A DNA stretch of 8,683 bases from the NCBI GenBank assembly GCA_964407055.1, contig CAYOUD010000121.1, forward strand, positions 1-8,683, in the 5' to 3' direction. The position numbers were made by a program, and so were the translations under genes. Shown piece after piece: positions 1 to 7,286 of this stretch (positions are counted from its first letter, which is position 1; every line of letters begins with the position of its first letter). Origin of the DNA: JAQIBY01 sp964407055. Lineage in GTDB: Bacteria > Bacteroidota > Bacteroidia > Bacteroidales > ML635J-15. The notes under the pieces were generated by a model, which made no database searches, was not told the origin of the DNA, and saw only the letters and a list, made by a program, of their open reading frames with translations.

Positions 1-2588
1 ATAGAAATTGCTGTAGGTTGGTTGATAACATCTCCTCCAGAAATTGTACAAGTATTTATATCTGTTACAGTTACAGTATATGAACCAGCAATAACGCCTA
101 CTAGATCTTGAGTTACATCACTATTTGACCATGCATAAATTAAAGGAAGTGTAGCGCCTGTAACAGTAATGTCTATTGCACCTGTCATATCACCATTACA
201 AAGTAAAACATCTGTAACGTTGAATGAAAGTACTGGAGAAGTAACAGAATAAATAACTTCTGCAATGTTAGTGCAAATGCCATTATCTACTTCATCATAA
301 AATATTTGACCGTCCGAAGCAGTTGCACTCGATGGGCTTACTACTGGACTTGTAAGAGAAGGGTCATTATACCATGTGTGGACATAAGCATTCCCATCAT
401 CAATAGTTGATTCTAATAATGTTAAGTTGATTCCTGAATGTGTTCCACTTCCTGGAATGTCTTCGCATAAAGCAGCAGGATATTGATCAATAGCAGCTAC
501 ACCAGACCAAGTCCAACCTGCATTATTACCTAGGTCAACACTATTATCACCAGCATAAAATGTTTGAGGTCCAACGCTTATATCCTGAATATTCATGTAA
601 TCGCTACAGAACTCATGACTTGTTTGATTGATAAATGCTTGTGCGCCATAAGTATGAATGTGAACTAAGTCGCCAGCATTTCCAGTTGCTTGAAAATCTG
701 TAGTTGTTTGTGTTGTTCCTTCTTCAAATATAACTTCAGCTCCAGGATTGATAGTCAGAATATTGAATGTGTTAGATCCATGTAACTCCACGCCACCCCA
801 AGTAGGGTTTAATATTGTCACCTTATTATAAACCATGTCTCCGCCATCGAATAACCATGAATTCAGAGACGTTGAAATTTCAGATGTTCCAGCATTTAAA
901 ACAAGATTGGTATTGTCTTGAATCTCCCATGAACTAACCGAAATTATTGAAGAACCAAGATTTAGAGTTCTAATGCTCGTAGAGTTAGAGATGAAACTTG
1001 CATTAGTAATATCTAAATCAAAATTATTAGTATTTAGTGTTCCGTTATTAAATGTAATACCTGCCCATTCAAGATTCAGATTGTCTAATAAAGTGTATGC
1101 TCCAGAGCCTGAAAATATTATCCCACTAATGGTCTGACCAGCACTAGTTAAGGTGTTGCCAATGTCATTTGAATTGAAATTTAATGTCCCATCATAATTA
1201 AAAAACATTGTAGGCACAAGAGTTAAAGACCCGTTTATATACAATTGAGACCAGCCTTGTGTTTCTGGGTTGTTAGTTACATCTGTCCAGTCCATATTTT
1301 TACAATAAGCATTTGTATTTATATTTACAATTTGTGCAGGAGAGCTAAATGAGTTGGATTCAAAATATACATTATCTTCACTTGTAGGGATACAGCCATA
1401 CGATGGGCCACCTGGTATTAGTGACCAATGTAATGGATCATTCCAATCTCCACCATCACCAATCCAGTATAAGTCAACAGAAGCAGGTGAAGTTATATTC
1501 CAACCTGTTACATCTCCAACACCTTGGCTATTGGTAGCATTAAAAGTGCCACCACCACCAGCAGTTAGGTCTGTAATTATTAACCAGTTTCCGTTAAATA
1601 TACCAGCAGGCATAGATAAATTTGCTATAGATCCACTTGTAGTTGCACCTATGCTAAAATAGGTATTGCAATCAGATCCTGATGGAATTGTTAGATTGTT
1701 GAACGTATGTGTTTTTTCTGATTCAAATTTAATGCTTAATGTTGATATGTTTAGGTTATTAAAACCATTTCCACCATAGATTTCGACGTTCCCTGTATTA
1801 CTAATATTTACATCATTATACGTTTGGTCTCCACCATAAAATGTTGCTGTTGATGTGTTAATGGTTGATGTCATTGGTGTAATTACAAGGTTTGTTCCGC
1901 TAGTACAATACCAATAATCAGCTGTAATAAGAGAGTTTCCAAGATTTAAGTTCCTGATTTCTTCTGACATTGAAGCGAAGAATCTTGATGTAAGGTTGTA
2001 GTTGTTTGTTATTAAACTACCCTTATTGAAATATATACTATTGCCGTTTGCCACAGATGCAATTAAATTATTTTGTAAAGTCCATTCCCCTGTACCATCA
2101 AAGTATACATTTCCATAGATCGTTTTTCCTGCAAAATCTATATTATTTCCTATATTATTTGATTTGAAATAAATGTTTCCTGTGTAGTTTATGATCATAG
2201 TGGCATTATATGTTAACGAACCATTTATATTTAGTACGCTTGAGCCTGATATCCTAACATTTGCTGCACCTGTCCAATCCATATTATTACAAAATGCTAT
2301 CTGGTCAATGGTTACAGTTTGAAACGATAGTCCTGAGTTACCATCAAAATAAACATTGTCAACTTGTGTTGGTAAACATCCACTAGGATTTGCCACACCA
2401 CCACTTGCTAAAGACCAATTGTTAGGGTCACTCCAATTTCCTGCTCCGCCAATCCAATAATAATCTGTAGATGGTAATGAAGTAAATATCCATCCAGTAT
2501 TGTTTCCGATATCAATACTATTGTTTGCATTGAAAGTTGCTCCTCCAATAGCTGTAATATCTTGTAAGGCAATATAATCGATGTTTAA
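1..2588 (-). CDS. Large repetitive surface/adhesin-like protein with SprB-type repeat, partial at both ends
   Basis: The minus strand reads without a stop or frameshift from the junction near 2588 to base 1, about 860 residues. The product is rich in Asn, Thr, Ser, Gly and aromatic residues, as in secreted beta-structured Bacteroidota proteins. Two copies of a module of about 330 residues begin with YWIGGAGNW and YWIGDGGDW, each followed by an NNW/LHWS stretch and a DNVYF motif. After them comes a region containing a SprB-type repeat, from CNGDMTGAIDIT to AGSYTVTVTD. Known relatives are exported by the type IX secretion system and act in gliding or adhesion; their C-terminal sorting domain would lie beyond base 1. 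No start codon or signal peptide is visible: the frame runs past the homologous part into unrelated sequence and ends at an in-frame stop at 2637-2639. The N-terminal part is therefore missing at the junction. Function as an adhesin is inferred from family. Confidence 0.8.
80..200 (-). repeat. SprB-type repeat unit in the surface protein
   Basis: Translated on the minus strand, this stretch begins with CNGDMTGAIDIT, passes through PLIYAWSNSD and ends in GSYTVTVTD. This is the usual form of the SprB repeat found in many copies in Bacteroidota gliding adhesins. Only one clear unit is inside the window; more may follow beyond base 1. Confidence 0.75.
482..2459 (-). repeat. Two tandem protein modules of about 330 residues
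   Basis: Corresponding landmarks in the minus-strand surface protein recur about 990 bases apart. The YWIG start lies at 2459 and again at 1469. The GW residues that end each module lie near 1505 and near 518, a spacing of 987 bases. Both copies share WIGxxGxW, a CxPTxxDNVYF block, a CxNMDWT block and an LNLG(N/S)S block. The copies are diverged at sequence level, so this is an old internal duplication rather than a recent one. Confidence 0.75.
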
Positions 2589-2596
2589 GGTTTTCA
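2580..2596. other. Breakpoint between two broken genes (rearrangement or assembly join)
   Basis: On the left, the minus-strand surface-protein frame is homologous to its own second module up to about 2578, then continues without a start codon. On the right, plus-strand HMA coding begins abruptly in the middle of its metal-binding loop (FSGNCGMC at 2591-2614), without the signal peptide that its downstream paralog has. Plus-strand similarity to the paralog may reach back to about 2582 if one extra T in the run at 2591-2594 is allowed. The exact join cannot be fixed to better than about 15 bases. Both genes lose their 5' ends at the same place, which one join explains better than two independent truncations. 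Confidence 0.7.
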
Positions 2597-2836
2597 GGAA
2601 ACTGTGGCATGTGTGAAGAAACCATTGAAACAGCTGTTAAAGCTCTTTACGGTGTGAATGAAGCCGACTGGAGTCAGGAAACTAAAATGATAAATGTTTC
2701 CTTTAATTCAGACAAAATACAACTTGGCGAAATTCATAAAGCAATAGCCAAAGCAGGTTATGATACAGAACTGGAGAGTGCAGGTGATGACGCTTACAAT
2801 GGACTTCCCGAGTGTTGTAAGTATACGAGAGAATAG
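2591..2836 (+). CDS. HMA-domain metal-binding protein, 5'-truncated
   Basis: This is the C-terminal part of a small heavy-metal-associated (HMA) protein of ferredoxin-like fold, a type that binds copper or similar soft metals through CxxC. The visible frame begins FSGNCGMCEE, so the metal loop (CGMC) is present but the first beta strand is cut. It ends with LPECCKYTRE, a second cysteine pair also found in the paralog downstream. Aligned without gaps over the last 75 residues, the two proteins are identical at 38 positions by hand count. The ATG at 2609 is the Met inside the CGMC motif and is unlikely to be the real start. The native gene probably had an N-terminal signal peptide, now lost at the junction. 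It lies 27 bases ahead of the lipoprotein gene on the same strand. Metal identity is not determined by the sequence. Confidence 0.75.
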   Translation, partial: FSGNCGMCEETIETAVKALYGVNEADWSQETKMINVSFNSDKIQLGEIHKAIAKAGYDTELESAGDDAYNGLPECCKYTRE

Positions 2837-2850
2837 AATAGTAATTAATA

Positions 2851-2870
2851 AATATGAAGAAATATGAAGA
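2851..2870 (+). repeat. Perfect 10-bp tandem duplication over the lipoprotein start
   Basis: The decamer AATATGAAGA occurs twice back to back, each copy carrying an ATG. The second ATG (2864) starts the lipoprotein. The first (2854) is out of frame and reads MKKYEEYKNVC before a stop. This could be slippage, and it places a decoy start just ahead of the real one. Confidence 0.6.
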
Positions 2871-3376
2871 ATACAAAAATGTTTGTTAGCATTGCAATAG
2901 TTGCCATGCTTTTTAGTGCCTGTAACAAAGATATAACAAATGACGATAATGATTATTTATCAGAAATTGTTGGGACTTATAGTGGTGAATTTTCTAATGA
3001 ATCGGGTTTGAAGGCAAGTAGTCAAGGGACAGCTGATGTAGTGCTTGTAAATGAACAACTTCAAATTCATTGTTATGGAGATTTGTTGGATACTACAATT
3101 ATAATGGATGCCTTTGGAAATAGAGATTCGATTATGATTTGTGAGACAGGTGAAGCCTTTGAAAGACAATATGGACATATGGGAAATGGAGGCAACCATA
3201 TGATGCATATGGATGATGATGAAACAGAATGGGAACATCACATGAATGACGACCATGAAAATGGAGATATGCATTATGGTGGATTTGATATGGAGCATCA
3301 TACATTCGGATACAAATTCAGAAAGATGGAAGGTGATTCAATTAGCTTTATAATGTTTAATGGTAGTAAAAATTAA
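2864..3376 (+). CDS. His/Met/Asp-rich lipoprotein, probable metal binding
   Basis: This 170-residue protein starts with a lipoprotein signal: positively charged MKNTK, a hydrophobic stretch, then LFSAC with the lipidated Cys at residue 20. The mature start (CNKD, then several Asp) is typical of Bacteroidota lipoproteins. Residues 35-100 resemble a small beta-rich domain that I do not recognise. Residues 104-146 are packed with His, Met, Asp and Glu (for example NHMMHMDDDE and EHHMNDDHE), a composition typical of extracytoplasmic copper, zinc or nickel binding. It sits between two HMA genes, 27 bases after the first and 19 before the second, which supports an envelope metal-handling role. The start at 2864 is chosen because it is in frame with the signal peptide; the ATG ten bases upstream opens only an 11-codon frame. 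Metal binding is inferred from composition and neighbours. Confidence 0.75.
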   Translation: MKNTKMFVSIAIVAMLFSACNKDITNDDNDYLSEIVGTYSGEFSNESGLKASSQGTADVVLVNEQLQIHCYGDLLDTTIIMDAFGNRDSIMICETGEAFERQYGHMGNGGNHMMHMDDDETEWEHHMNDDHENGDMHYGGFDMEHHTFGYKFRKMEGDSISFIMFNGSKN

Positions 3377-3395
3377 TAATTAAATTTTAAAAAAA

Positions 3396-3764
3396 ATGAA
3401 AACGATTTATTTTATATTAGTAATTGCTCTAATGAGCATAGGAACAACTTTTGGACAAGCGAAAACTGAGAAGTTTAAAGTTTACGGAAACTGTGGTATG
3501 TGTGAAAACCGTATCGAAAAAGCTGCAAAATCGGTTGATGGTGTAACCGATGCCGATTGGAATAAGGAAACCGAATTGATTGTAGTATCTCTTGATAGCA
3601 CAAAAACGGATGTGCTGAAAGTACACATGGCCATAGCCAAAGCAGGTCATGATACCAACATGCACAAGGCAGAAGATAAAACTTATGATGCTTTACCGGG
3701 TTGTTGCAAATACGAAAGAGCTCCTGCTAAAGGAGAAGAAGATAATAGCGGTCAAATGCATTAA
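3396..3764 (+). CDS. Secreted HMA-domain metal-binding protein
   Basis: The 122-residue product has a cleavable signal peptide: MKTIYF, a hydrophobic core to about residue 18, and a likely cut near FG-Q at residues 19-21. An HMA domain spans about residues 25-90, with the metal loop GNCGMCE (Cys33 and Cys36) and the core AIAKAGHDT. A second cysteine pair lies in LPGCCKYER (Cys103, Cys104), and the tail is charged and ends in QMH. Family knowledge suggests a periplasmic copper or soft-metal chaperone; the second Cys pair could be an extra ligand site or a redox pair. It is a close paralog of the truncated gene at 2591-2836 and shows what that gene has lost. It is the last gene of the three-gene set, 19 bases after the lipoprotein, with an A-rich leader and no clear Shine-Dalgarno site. 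Metal specificity is not visible. Confidence 0.82.
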   Translation: MKTIYFILVIALMSIGTTFGQAKTEKFKVYGNCGMCENRIEKAAKSVDGVTDADWNKETELIVVSLDSTKTDVLKVHMAIAKAGHDTNMHKAEDKTYDALPGCCKYERAPAKGEEDNSGQMH

Positions 3765-4006
3765 CAATGAATTTATATTGATTGCTACGTTCTGTATAAT
3801 AGCCTTGCATGGGCGTTTTTGGCTGGCAAAGCACGTGAACTACCCTGCAATTAAGAAAAATGCAAATGTTAGCGTGCAAAAGTTTTAAATTGATTTGCTA
3901 AACTTTCGTAGCGGTTTGATAAGCAAGTGATTCAAAGTGCTGAACGACAAAGTGCATGAGAACCGTTGCCGTCAAGTGAGAAGTAAAACTAATCGGTTTC
4001 TTGTTT

Positions 4007-4028
4007 ACCAAATGTCTTTTTGGTTTTT
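4007..4028 (+). terminator. Weak terminator-like hairpin
   Basis: ACCAAA at 4007-4012 pairs with TTTGGT at 4019-4024 across a 6-base loop and is followed by a run of T to 4028. An outer pairing of CGGTT (3994-3998) with AACCG (4030-4034) could extend it with internal loops. The stem is short and A/T-rich, and it lies 240 bases after the last metal gene, so it is only a candidate. Confidence 0.3.
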
Positions 4029-4051
4029 GAACCGGTGAGTTTGCTTTTTGC

Positions 4052-4082
4052 TTTGGAATCGAAATTAAATTATTTATGTTAT
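4052..4082 (+). promoter_or_regulatory. Candidate Bacteroidota promoter for the Fe-S/ergothioneine operon
   Basis: TTTG at 4052-4055 is separated by exactly 19 bases from TATGTTAT at 4075-4082. The Bacteroidota consensus is TTTG, about 19 bases, then TAnnTTTG. The second box matches the TA and TT but not the final TG. It lies about 40 bases upstream of the 4124 start, a fitting distance. In AT-rich DNA such matches arise by chance, so confidence is modest. Confidence 0.4.
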
Positions 4083-4123
4083 ATTACCACGTCAAATTCA
4101 CACAACTCTAAGATATAAAACAT

Positions 4124-5956
4124 ATGGATACAAAAATAAAAATTAGCACCTCTGCAAATGGACCCTTGGTTGTTTCAAACTTAAAACAAATTACAGAAGC
4201 CAATGGAAATGGTTCTCCAATAGATAAGAAATCAGTAGCTCTTTGTCGTTGCGGTAATTCAGGAAGTAAACCTTTTTGTGATGGAACACATGGTAAAATA
4301 AACTGGACTGATGAAAAACAAGAAGGACGTCAACCTAGAAGATTAGATAATTATATTGGCAAAAAAATCACAATTCATGATGATCGAGGAATTTGCTCGC
4401 ATGCAGGTTTTTGCACTGATGGCTTGCCAAAAGTTTTTCGAATGAATACTGAGCCATGGATTGATCCAAATGCTGAAACTGTTGAGAAAATAATCGAAAC
4501 AATCCAAAAATGTCCTTCAGGTGCGTTAAGTTATTCAATTGATGCAGTTCTATACAATAAATTCACGAAAACACCTGAAATTAAAATTACAAAGGATGGT
4601 CCTTATTTTGTTAAAGGATCAATTGAATTAGAAGACAAAGACAAACCGGAATCTGAAGCGCATTTTGCCCTTTGTCGTTGTGGAAAATCCAAAAACAAAC
4701 CGTTTTGCGATGGACAACATTGGTATCATAAATTTAGCGACACAGGAAAAGCAAAACCCATCGGTTTAAATGCAAATGAAAAAGTAGCGAACATTCAAAA
4801 ATTAGCGGCAAGCGGGAAAAGCGAAAACTCAGCAATGAGTACTTTACGTAAATTTCCTACTTTTGAAACGATCGTTTTCAAAGGGGCGCAATTACATAAA
4901 ATGCCATTAAATGAAGACGTTAAAGTAAATACAAAAACAATAATTGGTAAAACCGCAAAACAACCACTTGAGCTTGAAATGCCATTTTATGTTTCACACA
5001 TGTCATTTGGGGCACTTTCTCGCGAAGCAAAAATAGCACTCGCTAAAGGTGCAAGTCTTGTGGGAACTGCAATGTGTTCGGGTGAAGGTGGGATGTTACC
5101 TGCCGAGCGTGAAGCTTCAACTAAATATATTTACGAGTTGGGTACAGCTTCATTTTCTCACAACGATGAGGTAATAAAGCAAGCCGATGCGGTGGAAATA
5201 AAAATTGGACAAGGTGTAAAACCCGGTTTAGGTGGGCACTTACCCGGAAATAAGGTTAATGAAGAAATTGCAAAAATTCGTGGCTTAAAAACAGGTGAAG
5301 CTTCATATTCTCCGGGAAGACTTTCTGAAGTAAATAATTTAGAAGATATTCAAGATAAAGTTGCACACATTAAAAAAATAACAAATGGGAAACCGGTAGG
5401 AATTAAGTTTGCTTCGGGGCATATTGAAGCGGACATCGCTTTTGCACTAAAGGCGGAACCTGATTTTATTACCATCGATTGCCGCGGTGGTGCAACGGGT
5501 TCGTCACCAACATTTCTCAAAGACAATGTAGGTGTACCACCAATTTTTGTTATCAGAAGAGCAAGAAAATATTTGGACTCAGTAAATAGCAAAGTCACAT
5601 TTTGTGTAACAGGTGGTTTTAGAGATAGCTCCGACATAGCCAAAGCGATTGCCTTGGGTGCCAACGCAGTAGCGCTTGCAACTACCTCAATGATAGCAAT
5701 TGGCTGCATTCAAGCAAGAGTTTGTCATACAGGAACTTGTCCGGTTGGAATTGCCACACAAAACGAGCAACTGCGTGAACTTTTTGATGAAGAAAAATCA
5801 CTAAAAACTTTTGTAAATTTTTACAAAGGAACAAATAATGAACTGAAAGTTTTTGCCAGAACAAATGGTATTGACGATATTCATAAACTAAATGTTTCGG
5901 ATATTGTTACAGACAGTAGAGTTGTTGCTGAATTTACTGATATAGAACATATTTAA
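4124..5956 (+). CDS. CDGSH / 4Fe-4S / CDGSH / FMN glutamate-synthase-like fusion protein
   Basis: Four parts are visible in this 610-residue protein. Residues 41-56 are a CDGSH 2Fe-2S site (C41-R-C43, C52-D-G-T-H56). Residues 76-142 look like a divergent single-cluster 4Fe-4S domain (C91, C97, C130 in CPSGALSY). Residues 184-199 are a second CDGSH site (C184, C186, C195, H199). From about residue 250 to the end is the FMN-binding glutamate-synthase core, with SHMSFGALSREA, CSGEGG, GQGVKPGLGGHLPG and a 3Fe-4S-type motif C528-x5-C534-x4-C539 in CHTGTCPVGIATQ. The N-terminal glutamine amidotransferase domain of true GOGAT is absent, so it would need free ammonia or do different chemistry. No signal peptide is seen, so it is cytoplasmic. 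It is 35 bases upstream of eanB on the same strand and probably co-transcribed. Domain calls are firm; substrate and link to ergothioneine are unknown. Confidence 0.85.
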   Translation: MDTKIKISTSANGPLVVSNLKQITEANGNGSPIDKKSVALCRCGNSGSKPFCDGTHGKINWTDEKQEGRQPRRLDNYIGKKITIHDDRGICSHAGFCTDGLPKVFRMNTEPWIDPNAETVEKIIETIQKCPSGALSYSIDAVLYNKFTKTPEIKITKDGPYFVKGSIELEDKDKPESEAHFALCRCGKSKNKPFCDGQHWYHKFSDTGKAKPIGLNANEKVANIQKLAASGKSENSAMSTLRKFPTFETIVFKGAQLHKMPLNEDVKVNTKTIIGKTAKQPLELEMPFYVSHMSFGALSREAKIALAKGASLVGTAMCSGEGGMLPAEREASTKYIYELGTASFSHNDEVIKQADAVEIKIGQGVKPGLGGHLPGNKVNEEIAKIRGLKTGEASYSPGRLSEVNNLEDIQDKVAHIKKITNGKPVGIKFASGHIEADIAFALKAEPDFITIDCRGGATGSSPTFLKDNVGVPPIFVIRRARKYLDSVNSKVTFCVTGGFRDSSDIAKAIALGANAVALATTSMIAIGCIQARVCHTGTCPVGIATQNEQLRELFDEEKSLKTFVNFYKGTNNELKVFARTNGIDDIHKLNVSDIVTDSRVVAEFTDIEHI

Positions 5957-5991
5957 CTCGTGTTGATTAGAAAAATAAACTAAAATAATAT

Positions 5992-7281
5992 ATGACAAAA
6001 GTTAATGAAATATCGACCAACCGGCTGGTCGAATTACTTCAAAACAAAAATGTTAAAGTAATTGATGTTCGGCCCGTTGATGCCTATAATGGGTGGAAAC
6101 TTGAAAATGAGACCCGAGGTGGACATATAAATGGAGCAAAATCGCTACCTGTAAAATGGGCAAATTATATGGATTGGATTGAGGTAGTCCGGTCAAAACA
6201 TATTTTAGCAGATAATAAAATAGTTATTTATGCATATTCAGAAAAAGACAGCAATAAGGTGGCAGATTTATTTTTAAAAGCTGGCTATACCGACATTTCA
6301 CTTTATAATAAATTTATTGAAGAATGGAGTAATAATGAAAATTTACCTATGGAACACTTGACACGCTATAAGCATTTAGTTTCTGCTGAGTGGGTAAATA
6401 AATTACTGTTGGGTGAAAACCCTGATGAATACCAAAACAATAAATTTGTAATAGTACATTCACATTATCGTAATCGTGATGCTTATTTAACCGGTCATAT
6501 TCCCGGAGCAATAGATATGGATACGCTCGCACTTGAATCGCAGGAAACATGGAATCGACGTTCCCCCGAGGAATTGAAAAAAGCACTTGAAGCACATGGT
6601 ATAACATCTGATACAACAGTTGTTATGTATGGGAAATTTATGACACCCAATAATGGTGATGAATTCCCAGGAAGTGCAGCAGGTCATATTGGTGCGATAC
6701 GGAACTCAATGATTATGCTCTATGCCGGAGTTAAAGATGTACGTGTTTTAAATGGTGGATTTCAATCATGGAAAGATGCAGGATACGAAATAACAACCGA
6801 TGATGTAAGTAAAACAGCAGTTTCAGACTTTGGTATCAAGATTCCTGCTAATCCTGAAATAATTGTAGATATTCCAAAAGCTAAAGAAATGTTATTATCA
6901 AATGAAGCCGAGCTAGTATCAACGCGTAGTTGGCCAGAGTTTATTGGTGACATTAGTGGCTATAACTATATTGAGAAGAAAGGTCGTATCCCAGGTGCAA
7001 TATTCGGTAATTGTGGCACAGACGCTTATCACATGGAGAATTATAGAAATGTTGATCATACGATTCGTGAGGAACAAGAAGTGGTGGAAATATGGAAAGA
7101 AGTTGGGATAACACCAGAGAAACATCTGGCATTCTATTGTGGAACAGGATGGCGTGGAAGTGAAGCATTTTATAATGCTTGGCTAATGGGCTGGCCCAAA
7201 GTCTCAGTTTTTGATGGTGGGTGGTTTGAATGGAGTAACGATCCTAAGAATCCATATGAAACAGGTATTCCTGAAAAATAA
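5992..7281 (+). CDS. eanB: EanB-type ergothioneine synthase (triple rhodanese)
   Basis: EanB transfers sulfur from a cysteine persulfide, fed by polysulfide, to the imidazole of hercynine to give ergothioneine without oxygen. This 429-residue protein has three rhodanese domains, about residues 1-118, 125-275 and 290-425. The first two lack an active-site Cys (AYSEKDS and MYGKFMTPN at the expected loops). The third carries the loop FYCGTGWRG with Cys383. From memory, Chlorobium limicola EanB uses Cys412, with Tyr353 and Cys370 nearby. With a constant offset of 29, Cys383, Tyr324 (in SGYNY) and Cys341 (in GNCGTD) all fall into register. Only two cysteines occur in the whole protein. The gene is 5 bases ahead of an EgtD/EanA-type methyltransferase, which supplies the expected substrate and supports the call strongly. 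A generic thiosulfate sulfurtransferase is the alternative. It is cytoplasmic; no signal peptide is seen. It ends in two consecutive TAA codons. Confidence 0.85.
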   Translation: MTKVNEISTNRLVELLQNKNVKVIDVRPVDAYNGWKLENETRGGHINGAKSLPVKWANYMDWIEVVRSKHILADNKIVIYAYSEKDSNKVADLFLKAGYTDISLYNKFIEEWSNNENLPMEHLTRYKHLVSAEWVNKLLLGENPDEYQNNKFVIVHSHYRNRDAYLTGHIPGAIDMDTLALESQETWNRRSPEELKKALEAHGITSDTTVVMYGKFMTPNNGDEFPGSAAGHIGAIRNSMIMLYAGVKDVRVLNGGFQSWKDAGYEITTDDVSKTAVSDFGIKIPANPEIIVDIPKAKEMLLSNEAELVSTRSWPEFIGDISGYNYIEKKGRIPGAIFGNCGTDAYHMENYRNVDHTIREEQEVVEIWKEVGITPEKHLAFYCGTGWRGSEAFYNAWLMGWPKVSVFDGGWFEWSNDPKNPYETGIPEK

Positions 7282-7286
7282 TAAAA

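Larger units (their letters stand above)
3765..4123. other. Non-coding spacer between the metal genes and the Fe-S/ergothioneine operon
   Basis: No convincing gene lies here. Frames entering from the preceding HMA gene stop by 3888 and have no recognisable protein character. The first 250 bases are less AT-rich than other spacers in this window and contain phrases such as GGCAAAGCACGTGAAC and AACCGTTGCCGTCAAG. These remind me of dispersed non-coding repeats seen between Bacteroidota genes, but I cannot confirm that without a search. The last 120 bases hold a weak hairpin and a promoter candidate, listed separately. Confidence 0.5.

Noticed and set aside
1354..1662. Plus-strand 102-codon frame rich in Pro and Ser
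   Set aside because: It lies opposite the continuous surface-protein frame, which has clear repeats and motifs; it is an antisense shadow.
482..2459. CRISPR array or DNA-level tandem repeat in the left part
   Set aside because: The periodicity is about 990 bases and visible only at protein level with strong divergence; no short identical repeats with spacers are present.
2609..2611. ATG at 2609 as the true start of the first HMA gene
   Set aside because: It is the Met inside the CGMC metal loop; in-frame homology continues upstream to about 2591, and a start here would remove the first Cys.
2960..3301. Minus-strand frame rich in His, Met and Ile
   Set aside because: It is the antisense of the ATG/CAT-rich metal tract of the lipoprotein, whose signal peptide and operon position show the plus strand is coding.
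3649..3888. 79-codon plus-strand frame overlapping the second HMA gene
   Set aside because: It overlaps the conserved C-terminal part of the HMA gene in another frame, and its tail in the spacer has no recognisable protein features.
4124..5956. Call as the large subunit of ordinary NADPH glutamate synthase (gltB)
   Set aside because: It lacks the N-terminal Cys amidotransferase domain and the C-terminal beta-helix domain, and it carries CDGSH units not found in GltB.
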